A DNA stretch of 64,000 bases from CAYFYS01 sp965202905 (GCA_965202905.1 OZ241868.1:372001-436000), one strand, 5' to 3'. Counted from the first letter of the stretch, positions 34,145 through 43,393 are shown. Numbers and translations: made by a program. Notes: a model not told the origin generated them from the letters alone.

Positions 34145-35656
34145 ATGGCCGAACAAAGCGGCAAGATTCTCGTTCGCGGCGGGGCGGTCTACGACCATCA
34201 CGGCGATGTCCACAAGCCGGAAACGGCCGATATCCTGATCGAGGGTGCGGAGATCATCGCCGTCGGACCCGACCTCGATGCCGCCGGCGCGGAAGGCGTG
34301 GAGATCCTCGATGCCTCGAATCACCTGGTGATCCCGGGGCTGATCAATTCCCACTACCACTCCCACGACACGCTGTGCCGGGGGATGTTCGAGGAGCTGC
34401 CGCTGGAGATGTGGCTGCTCTACACGCTGCCCATGAGCGCCAACCGCAGCAAGGAGGAGGTTCGCATTCGCACCCTGGTCGGCGCGCTGGAATCGATGCG
34501 CTGCGGCATCACCGCCGTCCAGGACATGCTGGGGCTGATCCCGCTGAGCGAGGACTATATCGATGTCGTCGCCGGCGCCTACGAAGAGATCGGCGAGCGG
34601 GTGATCTTCTCGCCCATGGTCGCCGACATTCCGGCCGCCGGCATGGCTTGCTTCCGCGAGCTTTTGCCGCAGGAGGTCCAGGACATGCTGGGCGCCACGG
34701 CGCTCGAGGCCGGCCCGCAGCTCGACTTCCTCGAAGCCCAGATTGCGCGCCGTCCGGGCGGCGGCGTCTTGCACTGGGCGGTCGGGCCGTTCGCGCCGCA
34801 GCGCTGCACGCCGCCGATGCTCGAAGGCTGCGCCGCGCTCGCCGAGCGCCACGACCTCGGGCTCTACATCCACGTCTACGAGACCCGCGGCCAGATCGTC
34901 ATGGCCCGCGAGTCCTACGGCGACTACGGCGGCTCGTTCATCGAATACCTGAACAGCGCAGGGGTCTTGAACCGTCGGCTCAACATCGCCCACAGCGTCT
35001 GGCTGAGCAGGGCGGAGATGGACCGCATGGCCGCGGCCGATGCCGGCGCAGTGCTCAACCACAACTCCAACATGAAGCTCAAATCCGGTATGGCGCCGGT
35101 GCTCGACATGCGCGAGGCCGGTATGCGGGTCGCACTCGGCTGCGACAACTGCTCGGGCAGCGACGTCCAGAACATGTTCCAGGCGATGAAGATGTACTGC
35201 CTGCTTTCGGCCGTGAGCGACCCGCAGCCCGGCCCGCCGCGCGCCCGAGAGGCGCTGCAACATGCCACCCTCGGCGGGGCGCGCGCCGCGATGCTTCAGG
35301 ATCGGCTGGGCGCGATCGCGCCCGGGCGCAAGGCCGACCTCGTGCTCCTCGACCTCAACGACACCGCGTATCTGCCCTACAACAGCGCCGCGCGGCAGGT
35401 CGTCTACAGCGAATCCGGCCGCGGCGTGTCCACCGTGATCATCGACGGCCGCGTCGTAATCCGGGACCGCGTCTGCCAGACCATCGACGAGGACGCGCTG
35501 CGCGCCGAGGTGCGCGACCTGATGCGCAGTTTCATCGCCGACTACGACGAAATCATCAAATCCCGCGAATCCGCGCTGCCCCACATGCTGGCCGTCCACC
35601 GCAAGGTCTGGGAGACCGACATCGGCCTGGAGCGCTTCGTCGCGCGCACGCGCTGA
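34145..35656 (+). CDS. Amidohydrolase (TrzN/AtzA-like cyclic deaminase family)
   Basis: 503 residues; start at 34145 with GGGGGA 8 bases upstream. The metal site begins with HYHSHDTL in GLINSHYHSH; later come HVYETRG, NIAHSVWLS, NHNSNMKLKSG and GCDNCSGSD, as in metal-dependent amidohydrolases that deaminate purine-like or triazine-like rings. The C-terminal GAIAPGRKADLVLLDL is the usual beta-sandwich return. Substrate not predictable; candidates are S-adenosylhomocysteine or methylthioadenosine-type compounds. Confidence 0.85.
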   Translation: MAEQSGKILVRGGAVYDHHGDVHKPETADILIEGAEIIAVGPDLDAAGAEGVEILDASNHLVIPGLINSHYHSHDTLCRGMFEELPLEMWLLYTLPMSANRSKEEVRIRTLVGALESMRCGITAVQDMLGLIPLSEDYIDVVAGAYEEIGERVIFSPMVADIPAAGMACFRELLPQEVQDMLGATALEAGPQLDFLEAQIARRPGGGVLHWAVGPFAPQRCTPPMLEGCAALAERHDLGLYIHVYETRGQIVMARESYGDYGGSFIEYLNSAGVLNRRLNIAHSVWLSRAEMDRMAAADAGAVLNHNSNMKLKSGMAPVLDMREAGMRVALGCDNCSGSDVQNMFQAMKMYCLLSAVSDPQPGPPRAREALQHATLGGARAAMLQDRLGAIAPGRKADLVLLDLNDTAYLPYNSAARQVVYSESGRGVSTVIIDGRVVIRDRVCQTIDEDALRAEVRDLMRSFIADYDEIIKSRESALPHMLAVHRKVWETDIGLERFVARTR

Positions 35657-35707
35657 ACGCTGTTCATGGTGCCGGGAGCGGCCGGCGCAAATACCGGGCG
35701 TAAAGCA

Positions 35708-36622
35708 TCAGCCTTTGTCTGGATTCGCGGCGTCCCCGGCGGAGCGCTCCTCGCTGCCCAGCGCCTCGGCCAGGCGCGCGGCGGCGGAGCCGGGGCGCAG
35801 GGGCTGCTGCTGGTCCGGGCCGGGCGCCCATCCGGTGAGCGTCAGGATCTGGAAGGTCGCCGGGATGCGGCCGTCGGCATCGGCGAACAGTTCCCGGTAG
35901 CGCGCCGCGGCGGCCAGCAGCGTCGACCGTCGGGTCGGCCGGCGCAGCCGCGCGGCCAGCGCGTTCGCCTCGCCCATCGCCCGTAAATCGGCCATCAGCG
36001 CGAGCGCATCGGCCCAGGTCACGGTGATCGTGTCGCTGTCGGCCACCGGCAGCGCGAAGCCCGCGCGTTGAAGCAGCGCGCCGGCGTCGGGCACGTCGGC
36101 GAACGGGGCGACCCGCAGGCTCGACCCGCCCTCGACCTCCGCCTCGGCCTCGATCAGCGCGCGGCGCAGCTCGTGCAGCGTCGCGCCGCCGGCCATCGCG
36201 GCCAGGAACAGCCCGTCGGGCTTGAGCACCCGGCGGATCTGGATCAGCGCGCCCGGAAGGTCGTTGACGGCATGGAGGCTGAACGCGCCCAGAACCAGAT
36301 CGAAAGCCTCAGGGCCGAACGGCAGCGCCTCCTCGTCGGCGACCACCGCGGGCGGCGCCGCACGGCGGACCAGCGCTTCGCACAGGTCCATGACGACCAG
36401 TGTGCGCACGCCGTCCCGGGCGCCGAGCAGCGCGCGAAGCCGGCCGCCGAGCGCGCCGATGATCAGCACACTGGCGAAGGTCCGGCGTAGATCGTCCAGC
36501 CGGTCGGACAGCCGCCCGGCGATCTCCTCGGCAAGAAACACCGCGGGCTCGTCCATCGCGCCGGCGCGCTCGCGACGGCGCCGGACCGCCAGCCGGTCGA
36601 AGATGCCCGCAGGCTCTGTCAT
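35708..36622 (-). CDS. SAM-dependent methyltransferase, BioC/NDUFAF5-like
   Basis: 304 residues. MTEPAGIFDRLAVRRRRERA at the start, VVADEEALPFGPEAFDLVLG (motif II and post-II), SLHAVNDLPGALIQIRRVLKPDG, and a C-terminal LTGWAPGPDQQQPLRPGSA tail match the alphaproteobacterial family related to BioC and the complex I assembly factor NDUFAF5. The usual GxGxG motif I reads IIGALGGRL and is weak. It is typically found beside comF and grxC, as here, divergent from the rhodanese gene. Function in this host unproven. Confidence 0.82.
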   Translation of the reverse strand: MTEPAGIFDRLAVRRRRERAGAMDEPAVFLAEEIAGRLSDRLDDLRRTFASVLIIGALGGRLRALLGARDGVRTLVVMDLCEALVRRAAPPAVVADEEALPFGPEAFDLVLGAFSLHAVNDLPGALIQIRRVLKPDGLFLAAMAGGATLHELRRALIEAEAEVEGGSSLRVAPFADVPDAGALLQRAGFALPVADSDTITVTWADALALMADLRAMGEANALAARLRRPTRRSTLLAAAARYRELFADADGRIPATFQILTLTGWAPGPDQQQPLRPGSAAARLAEALGSEERSAGDAANPDKG

Positions 36623-36722
36623 GGCGGATTTATCGCACTCGCGCCGTCTGGCGCAAAGCGCCGGCCGGCTTGTCGGCGGCGCGCACGCTGCCTAGACTCG
36701 CGGCCTCTCGGAGGAGTACGGC

Positions 36723-38303
36723 ATGGCTAAGACGGTTACCGCGCAGGCCCTGCGGAAAATGCTGCTTGACGGCGGCGAGTTGGCGTTGCTCGATATCCGG
36801 GAGGAGGGCCGGTTCTCCGAGAGCCACCTGCTGTTCGCCCGTTCGACGCCGCTGAGCCGGCTGGAGTTCCGCATCGATGCGCTGGTGCCGCGCCGGTCGA
36901 CCCGCATCGTGCTGTGCGACGAGGCCGACGGGCTCGCCGAGCGCGGCGCGGCGCGGCTGGCGGGCCTGGGCTATACCGATGTCGCGATCCTGGACGGCGG
37001 GATCGCGGGCTGGGAAAAGGCGGGCAATGTCCTGTTCAGCGGCATCTATGTCCCGAGCAAGGCCTTCGGCGAGTATGTCGAGGAGACTTGCCACACGCCC
37101 AACATTACCGCCGAAGAGCTCAAGGCCCGGCTCGACGCCGGCGAAGACATCGTCGTGCTCGACAGCCGGCCGATGGACGAGTTTCGCCGGATGAACATCC
37201 CGAGCGGGATCGACTGTCCCGGCGCCGAGCTGGTCTACCGGGTCCACGACATCGCGCCCTCTCCCGAGACCGCGGTGGTGGTTAACTGCGCCGGGCGCAC
37301 CCGCAGCATCATCGGCGCCCAGTCGCTGATCAATGCCGGGATCCCGAACAAGGTCATGGCGCTTCGGAACGGTACCATGGGCTGGACGCTGGCCGGCTAT
37401 CGGCTCGAGCGCGGCAACGAGCGGCCGCCGCCGGCGGTCAGCGCGCAGGGTCTGACCCGTGCCCGGGCCTGCGCGGAGTCCGTCGCCCGCCGCGCAGGGA
37501 TCGAGACCATCGACAAGGCCGGGCTGGAGCAATGGCGGGCCGAGGTCGGCACGCGCTCGCTCTATTTGCTCGATGTGCGCGCGCCGGGCGAGTACGAGAC
37601 CGGACATCTCGCGGGCTCGGCGCCGATCCCCGGCGGCCAGCTCATCCAGGCGACCGATACCATGATCGGCACGCTGAACTCCCGGGTGGTGCTGATCGAC
37701 GACACCGGCGTGCGGGCGACGATGACCGCGTCCTGGCTGGTCCAGATGGGCTGGCCGGACGTGGCGGTCCATTGCCTGGACACCGACGCCGCCGGTCTCG
37801 AGACCGGGCCCTATCGGCCGGGAATCCTGGGCCTCGACGGCGACCGGCCGCAGGCGGTCTCGGTGAAGGAGCTTGCGCGGATGCGCGCGGCGGGCGGGGT
37901 CGAGGTGATCGATCTCGAGGGCAGCCAAGCCTACCGCAAGGCGCATATCCCCGGCGCCTGGTTCGCGCTGCGTTCGCGGTTGGCGCAAGCCTGCGCCGCG
38001 TTGCCGGAGGAAAGCGCGGTCGTCTTGACCTCGGCCGATGGCGTCCTGGCCCGCTTGGCCGCGGGCGAGAGCGCGGACGCCGCCTGGCTCGAGGGCGGCA
38101 CCGAGGCCTGGACTGCCGCCGGGCTGGAGACAGCCGACGGCGAGGAGCGCATGGCCACAGCCGGCGACGATGTCTGGCTCCGCCCTTACGACCGGGGCGG
38201 CGATGTCACCCAGGCAATGAACGCCTACCTCGAATGGGAGCTCGCCCTGGTGGCCCAGATCGAAGCCGACGGCACGACCCGGTTCCGCGGCTTCGAGGCC
38301 TGA
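36723..38303 (+). CDS. Four-domain rhodanese-like protein
   Basis: 526 residues with four successive rhodanese folds: about residues 1-110, 125-245, 265-380 and 385-475. The active-loop cysteine is present in domain 1 (IVLCDEADG) and domain 2 (VVVNCAGRTRSIIGAQS). Domains 3 (VLIDDTGVRA) and 4 (VLTSADGVLA) have D or S instead. A final tail (MNAYLEWELALVAQIEADG) follows. It likely handles sulfane sulfur, with the last two domains structural or regulatory. ATG overlaps none upstream; its stop overlaps the comF start (TGATG). Confidence 0.87.
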   Translation: MAKTVTAQALRKMLLDGGELALLDIREEGRFSESHLLFARSTPLSRLEFRIDALVPRRSTRIVLCDEADGLAERGAARLAGLGYTDVAILDGGIAGWEKAGNVLFSGIYVPSKAFGEYVEETCHTPNITAEELKARLDAGEDIVVLDSRPMDEFRRMNIPSGIDCPGAELVYRVHDIAPSPETAVVVNCAGRTRSIIGAQSLINAGIPNKVMALRNGTMGWTLAGYRLERGNERPPPAVSAQGLTRARACAESVARRAGIETIDKAGLEQWRAEVGTRSLYLLDVRAPGEYETGHLAGSAPIPGGQLIQATDTMIGTLNSRVVLIDDTGVRATMTASWLVQMGWPDVAVHCLDTDAAGLETGPYRPGILGLDGDRPQAVSVKELARMRAAGGVEVIDLEGSQAYRKAHIPGAWFALRSRLAQACAALPEESAVVLTSADGVLARLAAGESADAAWLEGGTEAWTAAGLETADGEERMATAGDDVWLRPYDRGGDVTQAMNAYLEWELALVAQIEADGTTRFRGFEA

Positions 38304-39127
38304 TGGCGGCGGTGCTCCACACCGCCGTGTTGGGGCTCGGGAAAGCCGCGCTCGACATGGTGCTGCCGCCCCGCTGCCTGTCCTGCGGCGCGCCGGTGGC
38401 CGAGACTGGCACACTGTGTGGACAATGCTGGGCCGGCCTGACCTTCATCTCCGCGCCGCGCTGCCTGATCTGCGGCATTCCCTTCGTCTACGAGCTTCCC
38501 GACGAGACCTTGTGCGGCCAATGCCAGCGCCGGCCGCCGCGCTATGACCGGGCGCGCGCGGTGCTGCGCTACGATGTAGCCTCGCGCGGGCTGGTGATTG
38601 CCTTCAAGCATGCCGACCGGACCGATGCGGCGCCGACCTTCGCGGCTTGGCTGCAACGGGCTGCCGGCGACATACTGGACGACGGCCCGCTGCTGATGCC
38701 GGTGCCGCTGCATCCCGCCCGGCTGCGCGCCCGGCGCTATAACCAGTCGGCGCTGCTGGCCGCTCGGCTGGCCCGAATCGCGGGGCTGGACTGGTCGGCG
38801 GACGGGCTGGTGCGGACGCGCCGGACGCGCTCGCAGGGACGGCTCGGCGCCGATGAGCGCCGGCGCAATGTCCGCGGCGCTTTCGCGCTGAGCGGCGCGG
38901 GCCGGGCCGCGGCCGCCGGCCGCCGGGTGGTGCTGATCGACGACGTGCTGACCACGGGTGCGACCGTCGAGGCCTGTGCCCGGCCGCTGCGGGCCGGCGG
39001 GGCTGAGGCCGTCGACGTGCTGACGCTCACCAGGGTCACCGCGCTGGGGGCGACGGATGCGATGGGTGAATTTTCATCTGAGCGGGCCATAGTGCCCGCC
39101 GGCGATCAATCGGGATTTCTGAGGTGA
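38303..39127 (+). CDS. comF: ComF-family double zinc ribbon phosphoribosyltransferase
   Basis: 274 residues. Two zinc ribbons at the N-terminus (PPRCLSCGAPV..LCGQCW and APRCLICGIPF..LCGQCQ) are followed by a phosphoribosyltransferase-type domain with RRYNQSALLA, RTRSQGRLGADERRRNVRGA and the PRPP loop VVLIDDVLTTGATV. ComF proteins are linked to DNA uptake and replication stress. Stop overlaps the grxC GTG start; comF-grxC-nitrilase-DUF1178 is a common alphaproteobacterial cluster. Confidence 0.92.
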   Translation: MAAVLHTAVLGLGKAALDMVLPPRCLSCGAPVAETGTLCGQCWAGLTFISAPRCLICGIPFVYELPDETLCGQCQRRPPRYDRARAVLRYDVASRGLVIAFKHADRTDAAPTFAAWLQRAAGDILDDGPLLMPVPLHPARLRARRYNQSALLAARLARIAGLDWSADGLVRTRRTRSQGRLGADERRRNVRGAFALSGAGRAAAAGRRVVLIDDVLTTGATVEACARPLRAGGAEAVDVLTLTRVTALGATDAMGEFSSERAIVPAGDQSGFLR

Positions 39128-39396
39128 GCAAGATCGAGATCTATTCGAGCAACTGGTGCCCGTTCTGCCAGCGGGCGAAAGCGCTGCTCATGGCCAAGGG
39201 CGTCGAATTCCACGAGATCGACGTCGATGCCGACCCCAACCTTCGCCAGGAGATGATGCGCCGCGCCGGGGGCCAGCGTACCGTGCCGCAGATCTTCGTC
39301 GACGGCGCCCATGTCGGCGGCTCCGACGATCTCGCCGCCCTGGAGCGCGCGGGCAAGCTCGACGAGATCCTCGGCGCGGGGCCCGGGTTGGCGTAG
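39124..39396 (+). CDS. grxC: Glutaredoxin 3
   Basis: 90 residues from a GTG. Redox site WCPFC near residue 11, TVPQIFVDG with the cis-proline, and GGSDDLAALE glutathione-binding end. It reduces disulfides with glutathione in the cytoplasm. Overlaps comF upstream and shares a base with the hydrolase start downstream. Confidence 0.95.
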   Translation: MSKIEIYSSNWCPFCQRAKALLMAKGVEFHEIDVDADPNLRQEMMRRAGGQRTVPQIFVDGAHVGGSDDLAALERAGKLDEILGAGPGLA

Positions 39397-40241
39397 TGGC
39401 CGGGCGGTTCACGCTCGCCTGCATCCAGACCAGCTCCGGCAACGACATGGCCGCGAACCTCGCGGCCGCAAGCGCTCTGGTGCGCAAGGCCGACGCGGCC
39501 GGCGCGGACCTGATCACCCTGCCCGAGGTGGTCGGGCTGATCGAGCCCGACCGCGAAGCGCTGTTCGCCCAGTCGCCGGACGAGGCCGGGCATCCGGTCC
39601 GCGCGGCTTTCTCCGACCTCGCGCGCGCGCTGGGCAAGTGGATCCTGATCGGCTCGATCACCGTCGGGCTCGGCGGCGGCCGGCTCGCCAACCGGTCGCT
39701 CCTGCTGGACGACCGGGGTCGCACGGTCGCCCGCTACGACAAGATCCATCTTTTCGACGTCGATCTGCCGGGTGGCGAGCGCTTCTGCGAGTCCGAGCGC
39801 TACCAGCCCGGAACCGAGGCCTGTCTCGCCCGGACCCCCTGGGGGGCGCTCGGCATGACGGTCTGCTACGATGTACGCTTTCCGGGTCTGTATTGGGACC
39901 TTGCCCTTTCCGCCGCGGACTTCCTGAGCGTCCCTTCGGCGTTCACTGCGCGGACGGGCCGCGACCACTGGCATGTGCTGCTGCGGGCGCGCGCGATCGA
40001 GACCGGCTGCTACGTGATCGCTCCGGCGCAGTGCGGCGGCCACGGCGGCGGCCGGCAGAGCTACGGCCATTCGCTGGTGGTCGATCCGTGGGGCAGGGTG
40101 CTGGCCGATGGCGGCGAGGCGCCGGGGATCGTGCTGGCCGACATCGAGCTTGCGCGCGTCGCCGAGGCCCGCAGCGCATTGCCGAACCTCGCGAACCGCC
40201 GCGCCTATGCCGGCCCGTCCAGCCTCCGGGCGGCGGAGTAG
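39396..40241 (+). CDS. Carbon-nitrogen hydrolase (nitrilase superfamily, Nit1-like)
   Basis: 281 residues. The catalytic triad is E44 (LPEVV), K116 (RYDKIHLFD) and C157 (TVCYDVRFP). The DKIHLFD and CYDVRFPxLY segments place it with the Nit1/Nit2 amidase branch that removes deaminated glutathione or alpha-ketoglutaramate-type compounds, a fitting neighbour for glutaredoxin. GTG start overlaps the grxC stop. The 3' end overlaps the convergent methyltransferase by 37 bases. Confidence 0.9.
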   Translation: MAGRFTLACIQTSSGNDMAANLAAASALVRKADAAGADLITLPEVVGLIEPDREALFAQSPDEAGHPVRAAFSDLARALGKWILIGSITVGLGGGRLANRSLLLDDRGRTVARYDKIHLFDVDLPGGERFCESERYQPGTEACLARTPWGALGMTVCYDVRFPGLYWDLALSAADFLSVPSAFTARTGRDHWHVLLRARAIETGCYVIAPAQCGGHGGGRQSYGHSLVVDPWGRVLADGGEAPGIVLADIELARVAEARSALPNLANRRAYAGPSSLRAAE

Positions 40242-40768
40242 GCCGAACCCGCGGCGCAAATCCGCTGGATCATCGCCTCGCGGGGCAGCGAAACCTCGCC
40301 GTGCTCGTAGGCGACGACCTCCAGCCGGCCCACCACCGCGGACAGCAGTTCGCCCGGTCGCAACAGAAAATCCGGATTGCTCGGCCGGCCGAACCGCTCG
40401 TTGCCGGCAGCGAAGGTCTCGTAGATCAGCACCCCGTCCTCGGCCACCGCGCTGACGATCGCGGGCAGGATCGGCCGGTGGAGGTAGTTGGTCACGACCA
40501 CGGCGGCGAAACGCTCTGCGCCCGCGGGCCACGATCCGCCCGCTTCCAGGTCCGCTTCGATCAACGTGAAGCCGTCGTGTCCCAGCAGGTCGGTCACGCC
40601 GGCGTTATAGCGGTCGAGTCCGGTGACCGGGTGGCCGCGCGCGAGGAAATGCCGCACATGCCGGCCGGCGCCGCAGGCCACGTCGAGCACCCGCCCGCCG
40701 GCGGCGACAAGGCCCGAGTACCGGCAAACCCAGGGCGAGGGCGGGGCGGGTTCGCTATGGTCGCTCAT
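40205..40768 (-). CDS. Class I SAM-dependent methyltransferase
   Basis: 187 residues. Motif I VLDVACGAGRHVRHF, acidic loop TGLDRYNAG, and VVVTNYLHRPILPAI as motif IV, then YETFAAGNERFGRPSNPDF. The last segment is common in small TehB/UbiE-like methyltransferases adjacent to DUF1178 or comF genes. Substrate unknown. Convergent with and overlapping the nitrilase-family gene; divergent from DUF1178. Confidence 0.85.
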   Translation of the reverse strand: MSDHSEPAPPSPWVCRYSGLVAAGGRVLDVACGAGRHVRHFLARGHPVTGLDRYNAGVTDLLGHDGFTLIEADLEAGGSWPAGAERFAAVVVTNYLHRPILPAIVSAVAEDGVLIYETFAAGNERFGRPSNPDFLLRPGELLSAVVGRLEVVAYEHGEVSLPREAMIQRICAAGSAYSAARRLDGPA

Positions 40769-40872
40769 CCGCAGCGCTCCGAGTGATCGCCGGTTCGAGT
40801 CTTGCCCGATCGCACCGAATTGCCCACACTAGCGGGATTGCGTCGATCGTCGAAACGTTGTGTGGGTCTTCG

Positions 40873-41301
40873 ATGATTCTGTTCAACCTGCGATGCGCCG
40901 CCGAACACGAGTTCGAGGCTTGGTTCAAGGACGGCGCTACCTATGACGAGCAGGCGGCCTCGGGGGAAATCGCCTGCCCGGTCTGTGACGACACCGATGT
41001 CGGCAAGGCCATCATGGCGCCGCGGGTGTCCGGCAAGGCCAGGAAGCGCGCGGGGCCGCCGGCCGGCCCGGCCGAACTGCGGCGTCAATACGTCTCGGCG
41101 ATGCGGGAGGTCCGCAAGCGCGTCGAGGAGAACTGCGATTATGTCGGGCCAGGCTTCGCCGAGGAAGCGCGCAAGATCCAAAGCGGCGATTCCGAGGAGC
41201 GTGGCATCTATGGCGAGGCGACTGAGGCCGAGGCCAAGACGCTGAGCGAGGACGGCATCGCGTTCAATCGCATTCCCTGGGTCCCACGCGAGGACGCCTG
41301 A
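40873..41301 (+). CDS. DUF1178 family protein
   Basis: 142 residues. Starts MILFNLRCAAEHEFEAWFKD, has CPVC as the remaining half of a zinc-ribbon-like pair with the N-terminal cysteine, and ends with GIAFNRIPWVP. These are the hallmarks of DUF1178, a widespread proteobacterial family of unknown function that usually accompanies grxC and the nitrilase. ATG at 40873 chosen by homology; the frame is open 90 bases upstream. Confidence 0.9.
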   Translation: MILFNLRCAAEHEFEAWFKDGATYDEQAASGEIACPVCDDTDVGKAIMAPRVSGKARKRAGPPAGPAELRRQYVSAMREVRKRVEENCDYVGPGFAEEARKIQSGDSEERGIYGEATEAEAKTLSEDGIAFNRIPWVPREDA

Positions 41302-41307
41302 GATCGC

Positions 41308-42045
41308 TCAGGCGATCGCGGCCGTCGCCAGGTAGTTGACCGAAAGATCCCGGCTCAGCCGCCATTCGTCGGCCAGGAGATCGTAGCTCATGCCGTCGAG
41401 CGCGGTGAGGCGCGCGCCGGCGCGTTCGACGGCGCGCGCAAGCTCCGACGGCCTGACGAACCGGCTCCATCGGTGGGTACCCCTCGGCAGCCAGCCGAGC
41501 ATGTATTCGGCGCCCACGATCGCCAGCGCGAACGCCTTGGCGGTGCGGTTGAGCGTCGCGAAGACGAGGGCCGCGTCCGGCCTCGCTACCGCCGCGCAGG
41601 CCGCCGCGAACGCTGCCACGTCGGGGACATGCTCGACGACTTCCAGCGCCACGACGGCATCGAAGCGCCGGTCGTCCGCCGCCAAATCCTCGATCGCCGC
41701 GCAGCGATAGTCGATATCGAGCTCCATTCTGCGCGCGTGATCGGCGGCGATCGCGATGTTCCGTTCGCTCGGATCGATGCCGGTCACACTGGCGCCCAGC
41801 CGGGTGAGCGGTTCGGCCAGCAGACCGCCGCCACACCCCACATCGAGGACCGCAAGACCCGCCAGCGGGAAGTCATTGGCGCCCTTACGGCCCAGGCGCG
41901 CGACCAGCGCGTCGCGGACATAGCGCACCCGGACGGGGTTGATCTTGTGCAGCGGGCGGAAGCTGCCATCGGGGTGCCACCACTCCTCGGCAAGCGCAGA
42001 GAACCGCGCAATCTCGACCTCGTCGACCGCAGGTGTCCCGAACAT
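41308..42045 (-). CDS. ubiG: Ubiquinone biosynthesis O-methyltransferase
   Basis: 245 residues. RFSALAEEWWHPDGSFRPLH, INPVRVRYV, then LDVGCGGGLLAEPLTRLGA (motif I), VALEVVEHV and the C-terminal RWSRFVRPSELA give UbiG, which methylates two hydroxyls during ubiquinone synthesis. Start at ATG 42045 gives the family length; the frame continues upstream for about 180 codons without similarity. Near lysC as usual in alphaproteobacteria, though here a HEAT-repeat gene and a GST scrap intervene. Confidence 0.92.
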   Translation of the reverse strand: MFGTPAVDEVEIARFSALAEEWWHPDGSFRPLHKINPVRVRYVRDALVARLGRKGANDFPLAGLAVLDVGCGGGLLAEPLTRLGASVTGIDPSERNIAIAADHARRMELDIDYRCAAIEDLAADDRRFDAVVALEVVEHVPDVAAFAAACAAVARPDAALVFATLNRTAKAFALAIVGAEYMLGWLPRGTHRWSRFVRPSELARAVERAGARLTALDGMSYDLLADEWRLSRDLSVNYLATAAIA

Positions 42046-42139
42046 CTTTCGCCATGCCTCCGCTGTCAGCCTGTCGGACTCAGGCTGTTTTGGGTCAAAA
42101 TGTGGAACAACGGGCCGGGGCCGGAGAGGCACGAGTCGG

Positions 42140-43105
42140 TTACCGGCCGGCCGCCGCCGTTCGCGGGTGTTTGCGCGCGGCGAGGGCGTCCGCGGCCAAG
42201 GACCGAACCGCCGGGGACGGATCGTTGGCCAACCGCAACAGCCACTTCGCGGCCGCCCGCCCATCGAGTTCCGCGAGCGCCCTCGCCAGGACGCACCGCA
42301 CGCCGTCATCCGAGACTCCTTCCGCCCGACGCCCAAGGCAGACCGCGGTTTCCTCGTCCGACACCGCGGCGAGAGCGTCCACGATTCCGGGGATGTCGTC
42401 GACAGCCGCGGTTTGGAGACGGGACTCGAGGGTCTTCTTGACCGGCCGGTAGCCGAAGCCGCCCAGCGCGAGGAGCGCGGCATCGGCGACCTCCGACCGC
42501 GTGTCGTGGAGGAGTTCCGACAAACGCCCGGTTTCGCTGCGCGCCGCGAGGGCGGCCGCAAGAGCGCAGGCCGCCGCGCGCAACCCGGCTTCGTCATGAT
42601 GGAGACAGGCTCGAATCAGCTTCGCCGCCGACCGATAACGCACCGAGGCGAAATAGAGCAGCGCCGCAGCCACGGACGCATGCCCCAAGGCGCCGTTCTC
42701 CACAAGCCGCAGTATTGCCGGCGCGCCATCGGCCGCGCGCGCCGCGGCGAGTGCTTTCAGCGCGGCGGCGACCTCGGGGACGGCGCGTTCGCGATCGAAG
42801 CCCGCGTGGCGGCGGCACACACGCACCATGATTTGCGCCGCCGCTGCCTCGCGCCGCCGTCCGACCTCGGCGATGAGGGCCAGGAGATCGCGGCTATCGT
42901 CCGTCGGGCCGTCAAGGCCGCGTTCGAGAGCGGCCAGCAACGCGTCGCGGCTCAGCCCAGTGGCATCCAGGGTGGCATCCAGGGTGGCATACCCGCCGGA
43001 CCGCGGCCTGTCGCGCCGCCCGGCGCAGTCAGCGGTCTCGGCGGGTCCGCTCCGGTCGAACAGGTTCAACTGCGCGTTGCGGCCCCCTTCCTGGACTTTC
43101 CCCAT
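42140..43105 (-). CDS. HEAT-repeat-like protein
   Basis: 321 residues from an ATG at 43105 preceded by GGAGG at 6 bases. The chain is almost entirely alanine-rich helical pairs (LGHASVAAALLYFASVRY, EVADAALLALGGFGYRPV, PSPAVRSLAADALAARKH), the layout of HEAT/PBS-lyase-type repeats that mediate protein contacts. No catalytic residues. No closer family recognised. It is inserted between ubiG and lysC, which normally adjoin. A 12-bp repeat adds an extra LDAT unit near the N-terminus. Confidence 0.7.
   Translation of the reverse strand: MGKVQEGGRNAQLNLFDRSGPAETADCAGRRDRPRSGGYATLDATLDATGLSRDALLAALERGLDGPTDDSRDLLALIAEVGRRREAAAAQIMVRVCRRHAGFDRERAVPEVAAALKALAAARAADGAPAILRLVENGALGHASVAAALLYFASVRYRSAAKLIRACLHHDEAGLRAAACALAAALAARSETGRLSELLHDTRSEVADAALLALGGFGYRPVKKTLESRLQTAAVDDIPGIVDALAAVSDEETAVCLGRRAEGVSDDGVRCVLARALAELDGRAAAKWLLRLANDPSPAVRSLAADALAARKHPRTAAAGR
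42960..42990 (+). repeat. 12-bp tandem repeat (2.5 copies)
   Basis: GTGGCATCCAGG occurs twice in a row followed by a partial third copy (GTGGCAT). It lies in frame in the HEAT-repeat gene and encodes repeated Leu-Asp-Ala-Thr on the minus strand. Confidence 0.9.
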
Positions 43106-43195
43106 TTCGAGCCTCCGAGGCGGTAATGTCCTGTTCGAAAGGTTCCTGCGCATTTGCGCGATGCGCCCGCCGCGTCATGGCCGGACTTGTTCCGG

Positions 43196-43393
43196 CTATT
43201 CGTCGCGCTCGATCCGCTGCGGGGCGCAATTGCGGAAGTAACCAGCTTTGCCCGGCATCGGCCGGTCGCCCTCCATGATGTCGATCGGGGGCACGGTCCA
43301 TTCCGGGCCGTACTTCTCAAGCATGATATGGACCTTGCGCCCGTTCGGCGTGGGCGATGTGCAGCGGTCGATCCTCCGATTCTTCCTGCGCAT
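43196..43393 (-). pseudogene. Glutathione S-transferase N-terminal remnant
   Basis: A 65-residue frame contains CTSPTPNGRKVHIMLEKYG and VPPIDIMEGD, which match the start of YfcG/YghU-type glutathione S-transferases (xxTPNGxKVxIMLEE). It stops after about 60 residues, lacking the rest of the thioredoxin fold and the helical domain. Likely a decayed gene. The remaining ~260 bases up to lysC hold no other gene; an AT-rich patch at 43490-43520 may include the lysC promoter. Confidence 0.55.

Noticed and set aside
36630..38414. Long minus-strand frame opposite the rhodanese gene
   Set aside because: Shadow of the four-domain rhodanese; no domain of its own.
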